DNA from: UMGS1781 sp045628105
GTDB taxonomy: Bacteria; Bacillota; Clostridia; TANB77; CAG-508
Assembly (NCBI GenBank): GCA_045628105.1
Contig: JAZQOX010000005.1
Location: 1 to 22,562 of the forward strand
Length of the DNA stretch: 22,562 bases
Direction: 5' to 3'
Shown: piece by piece, positions 9,226 to 15,276 of the stretch
Position numbering within the stretch: position 1 is the first letter of the stretch
Layout of the letters: each line of letters starts with the position of its first letter
The notes under the pieces: generated by a model
What the model was told of the DNA's origin: nothing
Database searches by the model: none
What the model saw: only the letters and a program-made list of their open reading frames with translations
Translations under genes and position numbers: made by a program

Positions 9226-9257
9226 AAAAGTGACTACTTTTGAAGTAGTCACTTTTT
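9226..9257 (+). terminator. Intrinsic terminator of the surface-protein operon
   Basis: A 14-base inverted repeat (AAAAGTGACTACTT at 9226-9239 and its complement at 9243-9256) runs into a T tract, four bases after the stop. Confidence 0.88.
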
Positions 9258-9306
9258 GTATTATAAAATTTAAAGAATTTTTTAATATATTAAATTTAAA
9301 AATATA

Positions 9307-9336
9307 TTGTAAAAAAAGATAAAATAATGGTATAAT
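9307..9336 (+). promoter_or_regulatory. Sigma-A promoter of the signal peptidase gene (extended -10)
   Basis: TTGTAA (9307-9312), 18 bases, then TATAAT (9331-9336) preceded by TGG, giving an extended -10. Confidence 0.7.
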
Positions 9337-9358
9337 ACTCACGAGAGGAAATACAATA

Positions 9359-9997
9359 ATGGAGAATAATGAAATAAAAATTGTAAGAGAAGTTATTGAA
9401 TGGTCATGCTGTATATTTATTGCAATAGCTTTGGCCTTACTTGCAAGATATTATATAGGGTCTCCTACAATGGTTCAACAAAAGTCAATGTATCCAACAT
9501 TAGAACCAGGGCAGAGACTTATGATGAACAGAACATCTAGAATTACAAATGCAAAATACGAAAGAGGAGATATAATTACATTTTCTGCCCCAGATCCAAT
9601 TGATACAATTGAAGATATTAACTTAGATTATCCAGTTGCAAAATATACAAATATTCCTACGGAAAAGTTTGAAAAATTTGTATATAATGTTTTAGAGTTC
9701 AATAAAGTAAGCTATATAAAAAGAGTAATTGCAATAGAAGGCGACTTAATACAAATAAGAGACGGAAAAGTTTATTTAAATGGCGAATTACTAAGTGAAG
9801 ATTATTTAGCAGAAAATGTAAGAACCAAAATAGTATATTATAATGAAATAGTTGTACCAGAAGGATGTGTCTTTGTTATGGGAGATAACAGGGATGAAAG
9901 TATGGATAGCAGAACATTTGGATGTATACCGGTAGATAAAATAGAAGGCAAGTTATGGATTCGATATTGGCCAATAAAAAAATGGGGTAAAGTATAA
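9359..9997 (+). CDS. lepB: Type I signal peptidase
   Basis: This membrane protease removes signal peptides from exported proteins at the outer face of the membrane. It has 212 residues, of the short Gram-positive type with one N-terminal membrane helix (~14-33). The catalytic Ser is S43 in QKSMYPTL and the general-base Lys is K121 in YIKRVIA, giving the Ser/Lys dyad of family S26. The conserved MGDNRDESMDSR box lies near the C-terminus. The start ATG follows a GAGAGGA site. It has its own extended -10 promoter and its own terminator, so it is a separate transcription unit directly behind the Cna-B/VWA locus. Signal peptidases are often encoded within pilus loci, so a dedicated role is possible, but it could equally be a general signal peptidase. 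Confidence 0.95.
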   Translation: MENNEIKIVREVIEWSCCIFIAIALALLARYYIGSPTMVQQKSMYPTLEPGQRLMMNRTSRITNAKYERGDIITFSAPDPIDTIEDINLDYPVAKYTNIPTEKFEKFVYNVLEFNKVSYIKRVIAIEGDLIQIRDGKVYLNGELLSEDYLAENVRTKIVYYNEIVVPEGCVFVMGDNRDESMDSRTFGCIPVDKIEGKLWIRYWPIKKWGKV

Positions 9998-10026
9998 AAG
10001 ATGAATTTCAAAATTCATCTTTTTTA
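9996..10026 (+). terminator. Intrinsic terminator of the signal peptidase gene
   Basis: The inverted repeat AAAAGATGAATTT (9996-10008) / complement (10011-10023) overlaps the stop codon and ends in six T. Confidence 0.82.
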
Positions 10027-10060
10027 AATTTACAAATCAGGTTAAAAAAAGTAAAATATA

Positions 10061-10089
10061 TTGAAAAAAAAGTCGAAAAATGGTATAAG
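10061..10089 (+). promoter_or_regulatory. Sigma-A promoter of the SPFH/zinc-ribbon operon
   Basis: TTGAAA (10061-10066), 17 bases, then TATAAG (10084-10089) preceded by TGG (extended -10). AGTCGAA, one mismatch from a Spo0A box, sits in the spacer at 10071-10077. Confidence 0.65.
10071..10077 (+). promoter_or_regulatory. Weak Spo0A-box-like site between -35 and -10
   Basis: AGTCGAA matches the TGTCGAA core at six of seven bases. Its place inside the promoter spacer would suit repression. Supported only by pattern and context. Confidence 0.2.
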
Positions 10090-10098
10090 TGTATTAGT

Positions 10099-10129
10099 AA
10101 TAATTATAATGAAATATATTATAATTATT
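10099..10129 (+). promoter_or_regulatory. Perfect inverted repeat in the SPFH operon leader
   Basis: Twelve-base perfect arms (AATAATTATAAT at 10099-10110 and its complement at 10118-10129) flank a 7-base centre. It lies just after the predicted transcription start (~10096) and ahead of the ribosome binding site, with no T tract. It could be a 5' mRNA-stabilising hairpin or an operator. Confidence 0.45.
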
Positions 10130-10149
10130 GAATTAAGGAGGAGTTTTAT

Positions 10150-11292
10150 ATGGGATTTATTAAAGCATTTGCAGGAGCAATAGGTGGAACCTTTGCAGAT
10201 CAATGGAAAGAGTATTTAACACCAATGGCAGGAGCACCAGCAACAGCAGGAATTATACCAGCAGTAATGAATGGAAAAAATAATGGTAGAGGATCTAATA
10301 CAAAGGGTTCAGATAACATTATATCAAACGGAAGTAAAATATTAGTACCAGAAGGATATGGATTAATTACATTACAGGATGGTGCAATAACAGGATGTAT
10401 TACAGAACCAGGTGGATTCACATTTTCATCTGAAGATCAAAATTCTCAATCAATTTTTGCAGGAGATGGATTTGTATCATCATTAATTAAACAAAGCTGG
10501 GAAAGATTTAAATTTGGAGGAATTCCAGGATCAAATCAAGCTGCTTTCTATGTTAACTTAAAAGAAATACCAAATAATAAATTTGGAACACAATCTGAAA
10601 TATATTGGGATGATGCATTCTTAGGAACACAAGTTGGAGCTATGACAAGAGGAACATATACATTAAAAATAGTAGATCCAATACTATTTTTAAAAAACTT
10701 TGTTCCAGTTGCATATTTACAATCAGGCGAGCCATTTGATTTCGCTGATATGGATAATGATGCAGGAGCACAATTATTTAATGAAGTTGTTGGAAGTTTA
10801 TCAGCAGCATTTTCAAATTATACAAATGATCCAAGTAGAGGAAATCGTATAGCTAAAATTCAAGGAGACCAAATAGGATTTGCTCAAAGTTTATCACAGG
10901 CAGTTGAAGAAGGATATCAATGGAAAACAGATAGAGGATTAGAAATTGTAAAAGTTGCAATTCAAGCAATTGAATATGATGAAGATACAAAAGCATTATT
11001 AAGCGATGTTAAGAAAGCTGATGCATTATCAGGTGCAAGAGGAAATTCATTTATGCAACAATCAGTTGCACGTGGATTCCAAGCAGCAGGTGAAAATGGT
11101 GGAGCAACAGGAATGGCATTTATGGGAATGGGAGTTAATTCCGTTGGAGGAGTTATGAATGGAATGCAACAACCAACAAAAACTGAAGAAGATCCAATGG
11201 AAAAACTTGCAAAATTAAAGAAAATGTTAGATGCAGGATTAATTACACAAGAAGACTATGATACTGCAAAAGCTAAATTATTAGATCTATAA
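10150..11292 (+). CDS. SPFH-domain protein with C-terminal SHOCT domain (YdjI-like)
   Basis: This 380-residue protein belongs to the YdjI-type SPFH family, often labelled 'virion core protein-like'. After a Gly/Ala-rich N-terminus (1-60), the SPFH core runs about 63-290, beginning at SKILVPEGYGLI and ending with the VKVAIQAIEYDED strand/helix. A Gly/Met-rich linker precedes a SHOCT module at about 349-380 (MEKLAKLKKMLDAGLITQEDYDTAKAKLL). There is no signal peptide. In Bacillus the homologue sits in ydjFGHI, where YdjF is a PspA protein and the others tie it to the membrane in envelope-stress defence. The start has a strong GGAGGAG site. The next gene, a YdjG-like protein, follows 20 bases later, which supports the assignment. 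No PspA gene is adjacent. Confidence 0.9.
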   Translation: MGFIKAFAGAIGGTFADQWKEYLTPMAGAPATAGIIPAVMNGKNNGRGSNTKGSDNIISNGSKILVPEGYGLITLQDGAITGCITEPGGFTFSSEDQNSQSIFAGDGFVSSLIKQSWERFKFGGIPGSNQAAFYVNLKEIPNNKFGTQSEIYWDDAFLGTQVGAMTRGTYTLKIVDPILFLKNFVPVAYLQSGEPFDFADMDNDAGAQLFNEVVGSLSAAFSNYTNDPSRGNRIAKIQGDQIGFAQSLSQAVEEGYQWKTDRGLEIVKVAIQAIEYDEDTKALLSDVKKADALSGARGNSFMQQSVARGFQAAGENGGATGMAFMGMGVNSVGGVMNGMQQPTKTEEDPMEKLAKLKKMLDAGLITQEDYDTAKAKLLDL

Positions 11293-11312
11293 AATTCAAA
11301 GGAGTTATATAT

Positions 11313-12728
11313 ATGAATGAGGATGAAAACGTTAATTTTGTAGATACAAGCTCTGACAAAGAAAATGGGCAAACAAAATGCCCTCAATGTGGAGCTACAG
11401 ATATATCTTTAAATACAAAAACTGGAAAACTAAGATGTAATTTTTGTAGACATGAATTTGAACCTGAAAAGTTAGAAACAATGGAACAGAATGTTGAAAA
11501 TCTTCAAGGTAAAATAATAGGAACAGGGGCACAAAACATAGATAGAGAGTTCAAAGATGTTGTTACATTAAAATGCACTAGCTGTGGTGCAGAAGTTGTA
11601 ATAGACACAGCAGAAGCAACACATGCAAGATGCCACTGGTGCCGTAATACTTTGTCAATAAATGAAAAAGTTCCAAATGGAGCAGTACCAGATGTAGTAC
11701 TTCCGTTTAAAACAAATAAAAAAGAGGCACAAACATATATTGAGAAATATGTTGGAAAAAGAAAGTTTTTTGCTCATCCAAAGTTTAAAGAAGAATTTAC
11801 TACAGACAATATAATGGGAGTGTACCTTCCATATATGGTAGTTGATATGAATGCTCACAGTAGATTATCTGGAGAAGGAGAAATTGAAACTAGATGCTAT
11901 ACTGTTGGATCAGACGACAAAAAAGAAACATTTTATGATGCAGATCTTTATGGAGTTGAGAGAGAATTTGATATTACAATTGAAGGATTAACAGTTGAAT
12001 CTAGTGCAGATAAATTACAAGACAATTCAAACAAAACAAACAATATAATTAATGCAATTATGCCTTTTGATACAGAAAATTCAGTAAAATGGGATGCTAA
12101 TTATTTAAAAGGATATTCATCAGAAAAACGTGATACAAATATAGAACAACTTGAAGGATGGACAAAAGCACAAGCTAAAGACATTGCAAGATATAAGGCA
12201 AACGATTCTATAAAGCAATATGACAGAGGAGTTTGCTGGCAATCAGAAGAGTTTGATGTAAAAGGTGAACAATGGAAAGCAGCATACTTACCAGTGTGGT
12301 TATATAGTTATCAAGAGGTTAAAAACAGTGGTAAAAAGATGTTACATTATGTAGCAGTTAATGCAAGAACAAATGAAACTGTAGGAAGTGTTCCAATACA
12401 TATGCCAAAATTATTAGCTATTTCTGCAATTATAGAAATAATAGGTGTAATTTTAGGAACTATGATTCTAAAAGAATCAGATGGAGAAGGATTTGGAACG
12501 ATTATTGCGTTAGCAGGATTTTTATGTGGTATAATATATTATTTTGTTATGTATGGAAGATACCGCAATAAAGGTGCAAGACATCATCATGAGTCTGAAA
12601 CAAAAGCAAACATTAGCAATTTATCAAAGTCAGATAGATTTATAAGATCAAGAACAAGATTAAGAAATTCAACTATGAGTGGAGCTAATAATCATAGAAT
12701 TACAAATAGAAAAAATTTCATAAGATAA
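11313..12728 (+). CDS. Double zinc-ribbon membrane protein (YdjG-like)
   Basis: This 471-residue protein has two zinc ribbons near its N-terminus: C23/C26 with C42/C45, and C88/C91 with C107/C110. A long soluble region (~120-360) contains the family phrases VLPFKTNKKEA, GVYLPYMVVD and YLPVWLYSY. Two membrane helices lie at about 366-387 and 394-416, followed by a basic, Arg/Ser-rich tail of ~55 residues. This layout matches YdjG of Bacillus, which with YdjH and YdjI recruits PspA under envelope stress. ATG 11313 has an AAAGGAG site and follows the SPFH gene by 20 bases, so they form one operon. YdjH (TPM domain) and PspA partners are not in the window. No strong terminator follows it. Confidence 0.88.
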   Translation: MNEDENVNFVDTSSDKENGQTKCPQCGATDISLNTKTGKLRCNFCRHEFEPEKLETMEQNVENLQGKIIGTGAQNIDREFKDVVTLKCTSCGAEVVIDTAEATHARCHWCRNTLSINEKVPNGAVPDVVLPFKTNKKEAQTYIEKYVGKRKFFAHPKFKEEFTTDNIMGVYLPYMVVDMNAHSRLSGEGEIETRCYTVGSDDKKETFYDADLYGVEREFDITIEGLTVESSADKLQDNSNKTNNIINAIMPFDTENSVKWDANYLKGYSSEKRDTNIEQLEGWTKAQAKDIARYKANDSIKQYDRGVCWQSEEFDVKGEQWKAAYLPVWLYSYQEVKNSGKKMLHYVAVNARTNETVGSVPIHMPKLLAISAIIEIIGVILGTMILKESDGEGFGTIIALAGFLCGIIYYFVMYGRYRNKGARHHHESETKANISNLSKSDRFIRSRTRLRNSTMSGANNHRITNRKNFIR

Positions 12729-12751
12729 TGTATGATTAAATATATGCAAAA

Positions 12752-12758
12752 ATCGACA
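12752..12758 (-). promoter_or_regulatory. Weak Spo0A-box-like site upstream of the 12840 gene
   Basis: On the minus strand TGTCGAT matches the Spo0A core at six of seven bases, seven bases upstream of the -35 of the following promoter. Confidence 0.22.
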
Positions 12759-12765
12759 TTTTTGG

Positions 12766-12794
12766 TTGCATTTTAAATTTCGTAATGGTATAAT
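12766..12794 (+). promoter_or_regulatory. Sigma-A promoter of the small 104-residue protein gene
   Basis: TTGCAT (12766-12771), 17 bases, then TATAAT (12789-12794), preceded by TGG (extended -10). Confidence 0.7.
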
Positions 12795-12839
12795 TTAATT
12801 AAATATAAACTATACTAAAGACTTAAGGAAGTGATTTGT

Positions 12840-13154
12840 ATGAAATCTTTTATTCCATTAGATGAAAACGTTAAGGAAAAAGCTAATATCATTGATTTTT
12901 TAGATAGTTTAGATACAGATGCAACAAGCAAACTTGAACCAGAAAACACAGAAGTAGAAGAAAAACAAGATACAGAAAAAAGCGAAACAATAGAAAAGAA
13001 CCCTGAAACTTCTGAACAAGAATGTACTGCATTGGTTGTAACTAAACCTAATAGCCTTTTTGTGGCTCAGAAGATGTTCAAAAAAAGCATAAAAATTTCA
13101 ATCAAATCATTCTTAATTTCAATATCACTTGGATTTTTAAATTTATTTATATAG
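12840..13154 (+). CDS. Small acidic protein with hydrophobic C-terminal tail, function unknown
   Basis: I do not recognise this 104-residue protein. The start is ATG 12840, nine bases after an AAGGAAG site; an in-frame GTG at 12831 would overlap that site and was rejected. Residues 1-30 look like a folded or helical segment (IPLDENVKEKANIIDFLDSL). Residues ~31-65 are Glu/Thr/Lys-rich and probably disordered. Residues ~72-104 alternate Lys with Ile, Leu and Phe and end in ISISLGFLNLFI, which suggests an amphipathic or membrane-bound helix at the extreme C-terminus. There is one Cys. It has a clear promoter and terminator of its own, so expression as a single gene is likely. It lies next to the convergent cotJ operon and behind a weak Spo0A-like site. 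Confidence 0.8.
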   Translation: MKSFIPLDENVKEKANIIDFLDSLDTDATSKLEPENTEVEEKQDTEKSETIEKNPETSEQECTALVVTKPNSLFVAQKMFKKSIKISIKSFLISISLGFLNLFI

Positions 13155-13155
13155 A

Positions 13156-13197
13156 TAAAAACAAAGCTGAAGTAAAAACTTCAGCTTTAAATTTTTA
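13156..13197. terminator. Bidirectional terminator between the small gene and cotJC
   Basis: Arms AAAGCTGAAGT (13163-13173) and its complement (13178-13188) enclose an AAAA loop. A T run follows on each strand, so it serves both convergent units. Confidence 0.82.
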
Positions 13198-13810
13198 TCT
13201 AAGATTATTATTCATCATGCAATTAAAATCATTCATATAGTACTTTTTTTCTGCTAATTTTTCCTGAACGCCACGTAATGCTTCACCAAATCTTTGGAAG
13301 TTAACAACTTCTCTTTCACGTAAGAAACGTAATGGATCTATTACATCTGGGTCATCTTTACAAAGATCAATTAATTTTTCATAGGTTGCACGTGCTTTTT
13401 GTTCTGCAGCTAAATCTTCTTGCAAATCTGCAATTGGATCACCTTTAACAGCAATATATGCAGCAGTAAACGGGTTACCAGCAGCGGATTGAGGATATAC
13501 TCCTAAACCATGGTCTGTATAGTAATCACCTAAACCTTCTCTTTTAATTTCTTCAATACTTGTGCCTTCTGTTAATTGGTGAACAATAGTTCCGACCATT
13601 TCTAAGTGAGCTAATTCTTCTGTACCAATATCATTTAATATTGCTTTAGATTTTTGATCAGGCATACCAAATCTTTGGGATAAATATCTGAGTGATGCAG
13701 CAAGCTCGCCGTCTGGACCACCGGTATTGCGAGATAATAAATTTAGCAAGTTGAGGGTTTTTGCATTTAATATTTATTGGGTATTCTAGAGTTTTATTAT
13801 AAGACCACAT
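13195..13810 (-). CDS. cotJC: Spore coat protein CotJC (manganese-catalase family), frameshifted near its start
   Basis: CotJC is a coat protein with a ferritin-like, manganese-catalase fold. The family start is at ATG 13810, overlapping the cotJB stop as TAATG. It reads MWSYNKTLEYPINIKCKNPQLAKFIISQY in two parts matching known CotJC, but at 13723-13724 one extra C shifts the frame. The conserved GGPDGELAASLRYL continues in the +1 frame to the stop at 13195. Removing one C gives a normal 204-residue protein. The second frame alone (from TTG 13749) has no ribosome binding site and lacks the N-terminus. Expected metal ligands are present in helix 1 (DGEL), helix 2 (EELAH) and helix 3 (AAEQKA). 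In helix 4 the usual His of EVVH is Asn (bases 13300-13302). This may be a sequencing or assembly error, or early decay. Confidence 0.88.
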
Positions 13811-14202
13811 TAATAATTCCCCCTTTCCCATGGCCAAGGTTGTTCAAGCCATCTCCATTTATTACATGGATAATGAATGCTTAATGGACCATATACTTTT
13901 TGATATTTATCTTTTAAATCTTTTAATTGTTTAGCGTATGTGTTATGCAAACAAAGTGCCTTTCTATCTTCTGGATGGGTATCTAAATAAAGTGCAAGTT
14001 CAATTACAGCAAAATCAAGTTCCTTAATTTTCATAATCATTTCTTCACGTTTACAATCTCTAGGACATTCTCTTGTTTCTGGAAGCTCCATTGTTGGAAG
14101 AACATCTTCTTCGTTGTTATTACCACAATCACAGTTATAATCACAATCGTTCATTTGATTATTGCAGTTACAATTTCTATTATCTAAATCAGAATCTAAC
14201 AT
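13810..14202 (-). CDS. cotJB: Spore coat assembly protein CotJB with Cys/Asn-rich N-terminal extension
   Basis: The 130-residue product carries the CotJB domain at about 52-130. It begins KREEMIMKIKELDFAVIELALYLDTHPEDR and ends with VYGPLSIHYP and the Trp-rich WLEQPWPWE tail typical of the family. Bacillus CotJB is shorter; here residues 1-50 are an added tract rich in Asn, Asp and Cys (Cys at 11, 13, 20, 24, 26, 46, 50, plus 84 and 113 in the domain). The start ATG 14202 overlaps the cotJA end by seven bases and uses an AGGAGG site inside cotJA. Its own stop overlaps the cotJC start as TAATG. This tight coupling indicates co-translation of partners, as CotJA, CotJB and CotJC assemble together in the inner coat. 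Confidence 0.92.
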   Translation of the reverse strand: MLDSDLDNRNCNCNNQMNDCDYNCDCGNNNEEDVLPTMELPETRECPRDCKREEMIMKIKELDFAVIELALYLDTHPEDRKALCLHNTYAKQLKDLKDKYQKVYGPLSIHYPCNKWRWLEQPWPWERGNY

Positions 14203-14561
14203 TTATTACAACCCTCCTTAATTTCGTTTCTAGCCTTCAAATACTGAATTTCAGCCATAGATTGACCTGGCATATAAGGGCTTACAAGCTCTGGAAATAT
14301 TGTACCCATTTTTAAACCAACACATGGTTTAAAGGTTTGATCCATAGTTTGAATAGGAACATAACTTTGAGCTAAAACTGGATTTTCTGGTAAAGAATTG
14401 TACTCGTCATAGCCACATTCGCAATCATCAGATAAGCCTAGTGTATTTTCAACATCGGAACATTTTTCTTGAATGCAATCTTCAAAATCAGATGCAACAT
14501 CATTATTGTTATTATTGTTCCAATTTTGTTTACAATTACATTTATAGCAATTTCTATACAT
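14196..14561 (-). CDS. cotJA: Spore coat protein CotJA with Cys/Asn-rich N-terminal extension
   Basis: This is the first gene of the cotJ operon, made in the mother cell during sporulation. The 121-residue product has the CotJA domain at about 58-115: PVLAQSYVPIQ, then GTIFPELVSPY, the family signature. Residues 1-55 form an extension absent from Bacillus CotJA, with six consecutive Asn (15-20) and seven Cys (5, 8, 10, 29, 34, 47, 49); further Cys lie at 80, 118 and 121. I place the start at ATG 14561 because an AAGGAGGA site lies at the right distance; the longer frame to 14594 would run through that site. A sigma E-like promoter lies about 30 bases upstream, matching the known sigma E control of cotJ in Bacillus. 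Confidence 0.92.
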   Translation of the reverse strand: MYRNCYKCNCKQNWNNNNNNDVASDFEDCIQEKCSDVENTLGLSDDCECGYDEYNSLPENPVLAQSYVPIQTMDQTFKPCVGLKMGTIFPELVSPYMPGQSMAEIQYLKARNEIKEGCNKC

Positions 14562-14592
14562 TAATAATTCCTCCTTCTTTAACGTATAGTAC

Positions 14593-14621
14593 ATAATATG
14601 ATAAGCTTACCCAAAAAGTGA
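14593..14621 (-). promoter_or_regulatory. Sigma E-type promoter of the cotJ operon
   Basis: On the minus strand TCACTTT (14621-14615) is followed after 14 bases by CATATTAT (14600-14593). Five of seven and six of eight bases match the sigma E consensus. Bacillus cotJ is known to be sigma E-dependent, which supports the call. An AC-17-CATA reading for sigma K is also possible. Confidence 0.5.
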
Positions 14622-14641
14622 CACTATCATAAATTAATATG

Positions 14642-14653
14642 AATTTGCAAATT
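14642..14653 (+). promoter_or_regulatory. Palindrome overlapping the -35 of the GC-rich orphan gene
   Basis: AATTTGCAAATT is a perfect 12-base palindrome covering the TTGCAA -35 element. A possible operator; there is no independent support. Confidence 0.3.
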
Positions 14654-14673
14654 ATGTTAATAGATGATATAAT
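14645..14673 (+). promoter_or_regulatory. Sigma-A promoter of the GC-rich orphan gene
   Basis: TTGCAA (14645-14650), 17 bases, then TATAAT (14668-14673), preceded by TGA (extended -10). A strong match. Confidence 0.72.
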
Positions 14674-14719
14674 TATTATAGTTGCTTATGTAGCTATAAA
14701 AAAATAAGGAGGACACAAT

Positions 14720-15130
14720 ATGTTAAAGGCGACTATTGAAACCCGCAATATTATTGATATTCGGGATGACAGCGACTGGGATAATGGAAAACCTTACCAT
14801 GGAATCGGCGTCAAAGACGACGGGTGTTGTTATGCTATTCTTAGATTCTTTGATTGCAACGAGAAAAGAGCTAAGATTTTCAGCTCGATCATGGGATTAC
14901 TGAAATGTTCTGAAACGGCAAGTGAGGAAAATCCTGTTCCTGTACGGACGTTAGAATATCAAGGACGAATCATTGCCATCGGTCAGATGGAAATGGACGA
15001 CTTTGTCATAGTTTGTGATGACTATGACGAAGTCCCTGGAGCAGTAAGAAGACGAGAAGAAGTAGAAACTATTCTGGAAAATCGTCTTCAGGAGGAGCAG
15101 CAAAACAGAATGTGGTGGCGCCGCCGTTAA
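14720..15130 (+). CDS. Orphan 136-residue protein with atypical base composition, function unknown
   Basis: I do not recognise this protein. It is soluble, with no signal peptide or membrane helix. The first two thirds look folded, with hydrophobic strands and helices such as CCYAILRFF, AKIFSSIMGLL, GRIIAIGQM and DFVIVCDDYDEV. The end is strongly charged and helical, finishing in MWWRRR. Its base composition differs from its neighbours: about 43% G+C by my count against about 30% in sampled neighbouring genes, and it uses CGG, CGC, CGT, GGC and CTG codons that are scarce elsewhere here. It has a strong promoter, a TAAGGAGGA ribosome binding site and its own terminator. The pattern suggests a transferred single-gene unit, or a gene kept under different codon pressure. 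Confidence 0.85.
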   Translation: MLKATIETRNIIDIRDDSDWDNGKPYHGIGVKDDGCCYAILRFFDCNEKRAKIFSSIMGLLKCSETASEENPVPVRTLEYQGRIIAIGQMEMDDFVIVCDDYDEVPGAVRRREEVETILENRLQEEQQNRMWWRRR

Positions 15131-15136
15131 ATCCTT

Positions 15137-15175
15137 AACAAGGACACCTTACAATAGAGGTGTTCTTGTTTTTTG
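15137..15175 (+). terminator. Intrinsic terminator of the GC-rich orphan gene
   Basis: AACAAGGACACCT (15137-15149) pairs with 15158-15170 through 13 pairs including one G-U, and the right arm runs into six T. Confidence 0.88.
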
Positions 15176-15211
15176 TTGAAAAAAGAGAAACTAAAAATTT
15201 AAGTAAATATC

Positions 15212-15240
15212 TAGTAAATTATTGTATTTTATGGTATAAT
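15212..15240 (+). promoter_or_regulatory. Likely metG promoter (extended -10)
   Basis: TATAAT (15235-15240) preceded by TGG forms a good extended -10. The -35 at 15212 (TAGTAA) is poor, which is tolerated with an extended -10. Confidence 0.5.
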
Positions 15241-15276
15241 ATAAAAATATTGATAAAAAAGAGGGGAAGGGATATT

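Noticed and set aside
12745..12770. Hairpin after the zinc-ribbon gene as its terminator
   Set aside because: Pairing is interrupted by a bulge, and the sequence overlaps the next promoter's -35; too weak to call.
13719..13728. Programmed +1 frameshifting in cotJC
   Set aside because: The site (CAA TAC CGG) has no stop codon, slippery run or Shine-Dalgarno-like stimulator of the kind seen in known +1 sites.
13195..13749. cotJC as an intact 184-residue gene starting at TTG 13749
   Set aside because: It would lack the conserved N-terminus and a ribosome binding site, and the missing part is found in the adjacent frame up to ATG 13810.
14073..14315. Plus-strand open frame of 80 codons
   Set aside because: It is antisense to cotJB and cotJA, with no ribosome binding site and no coding character.
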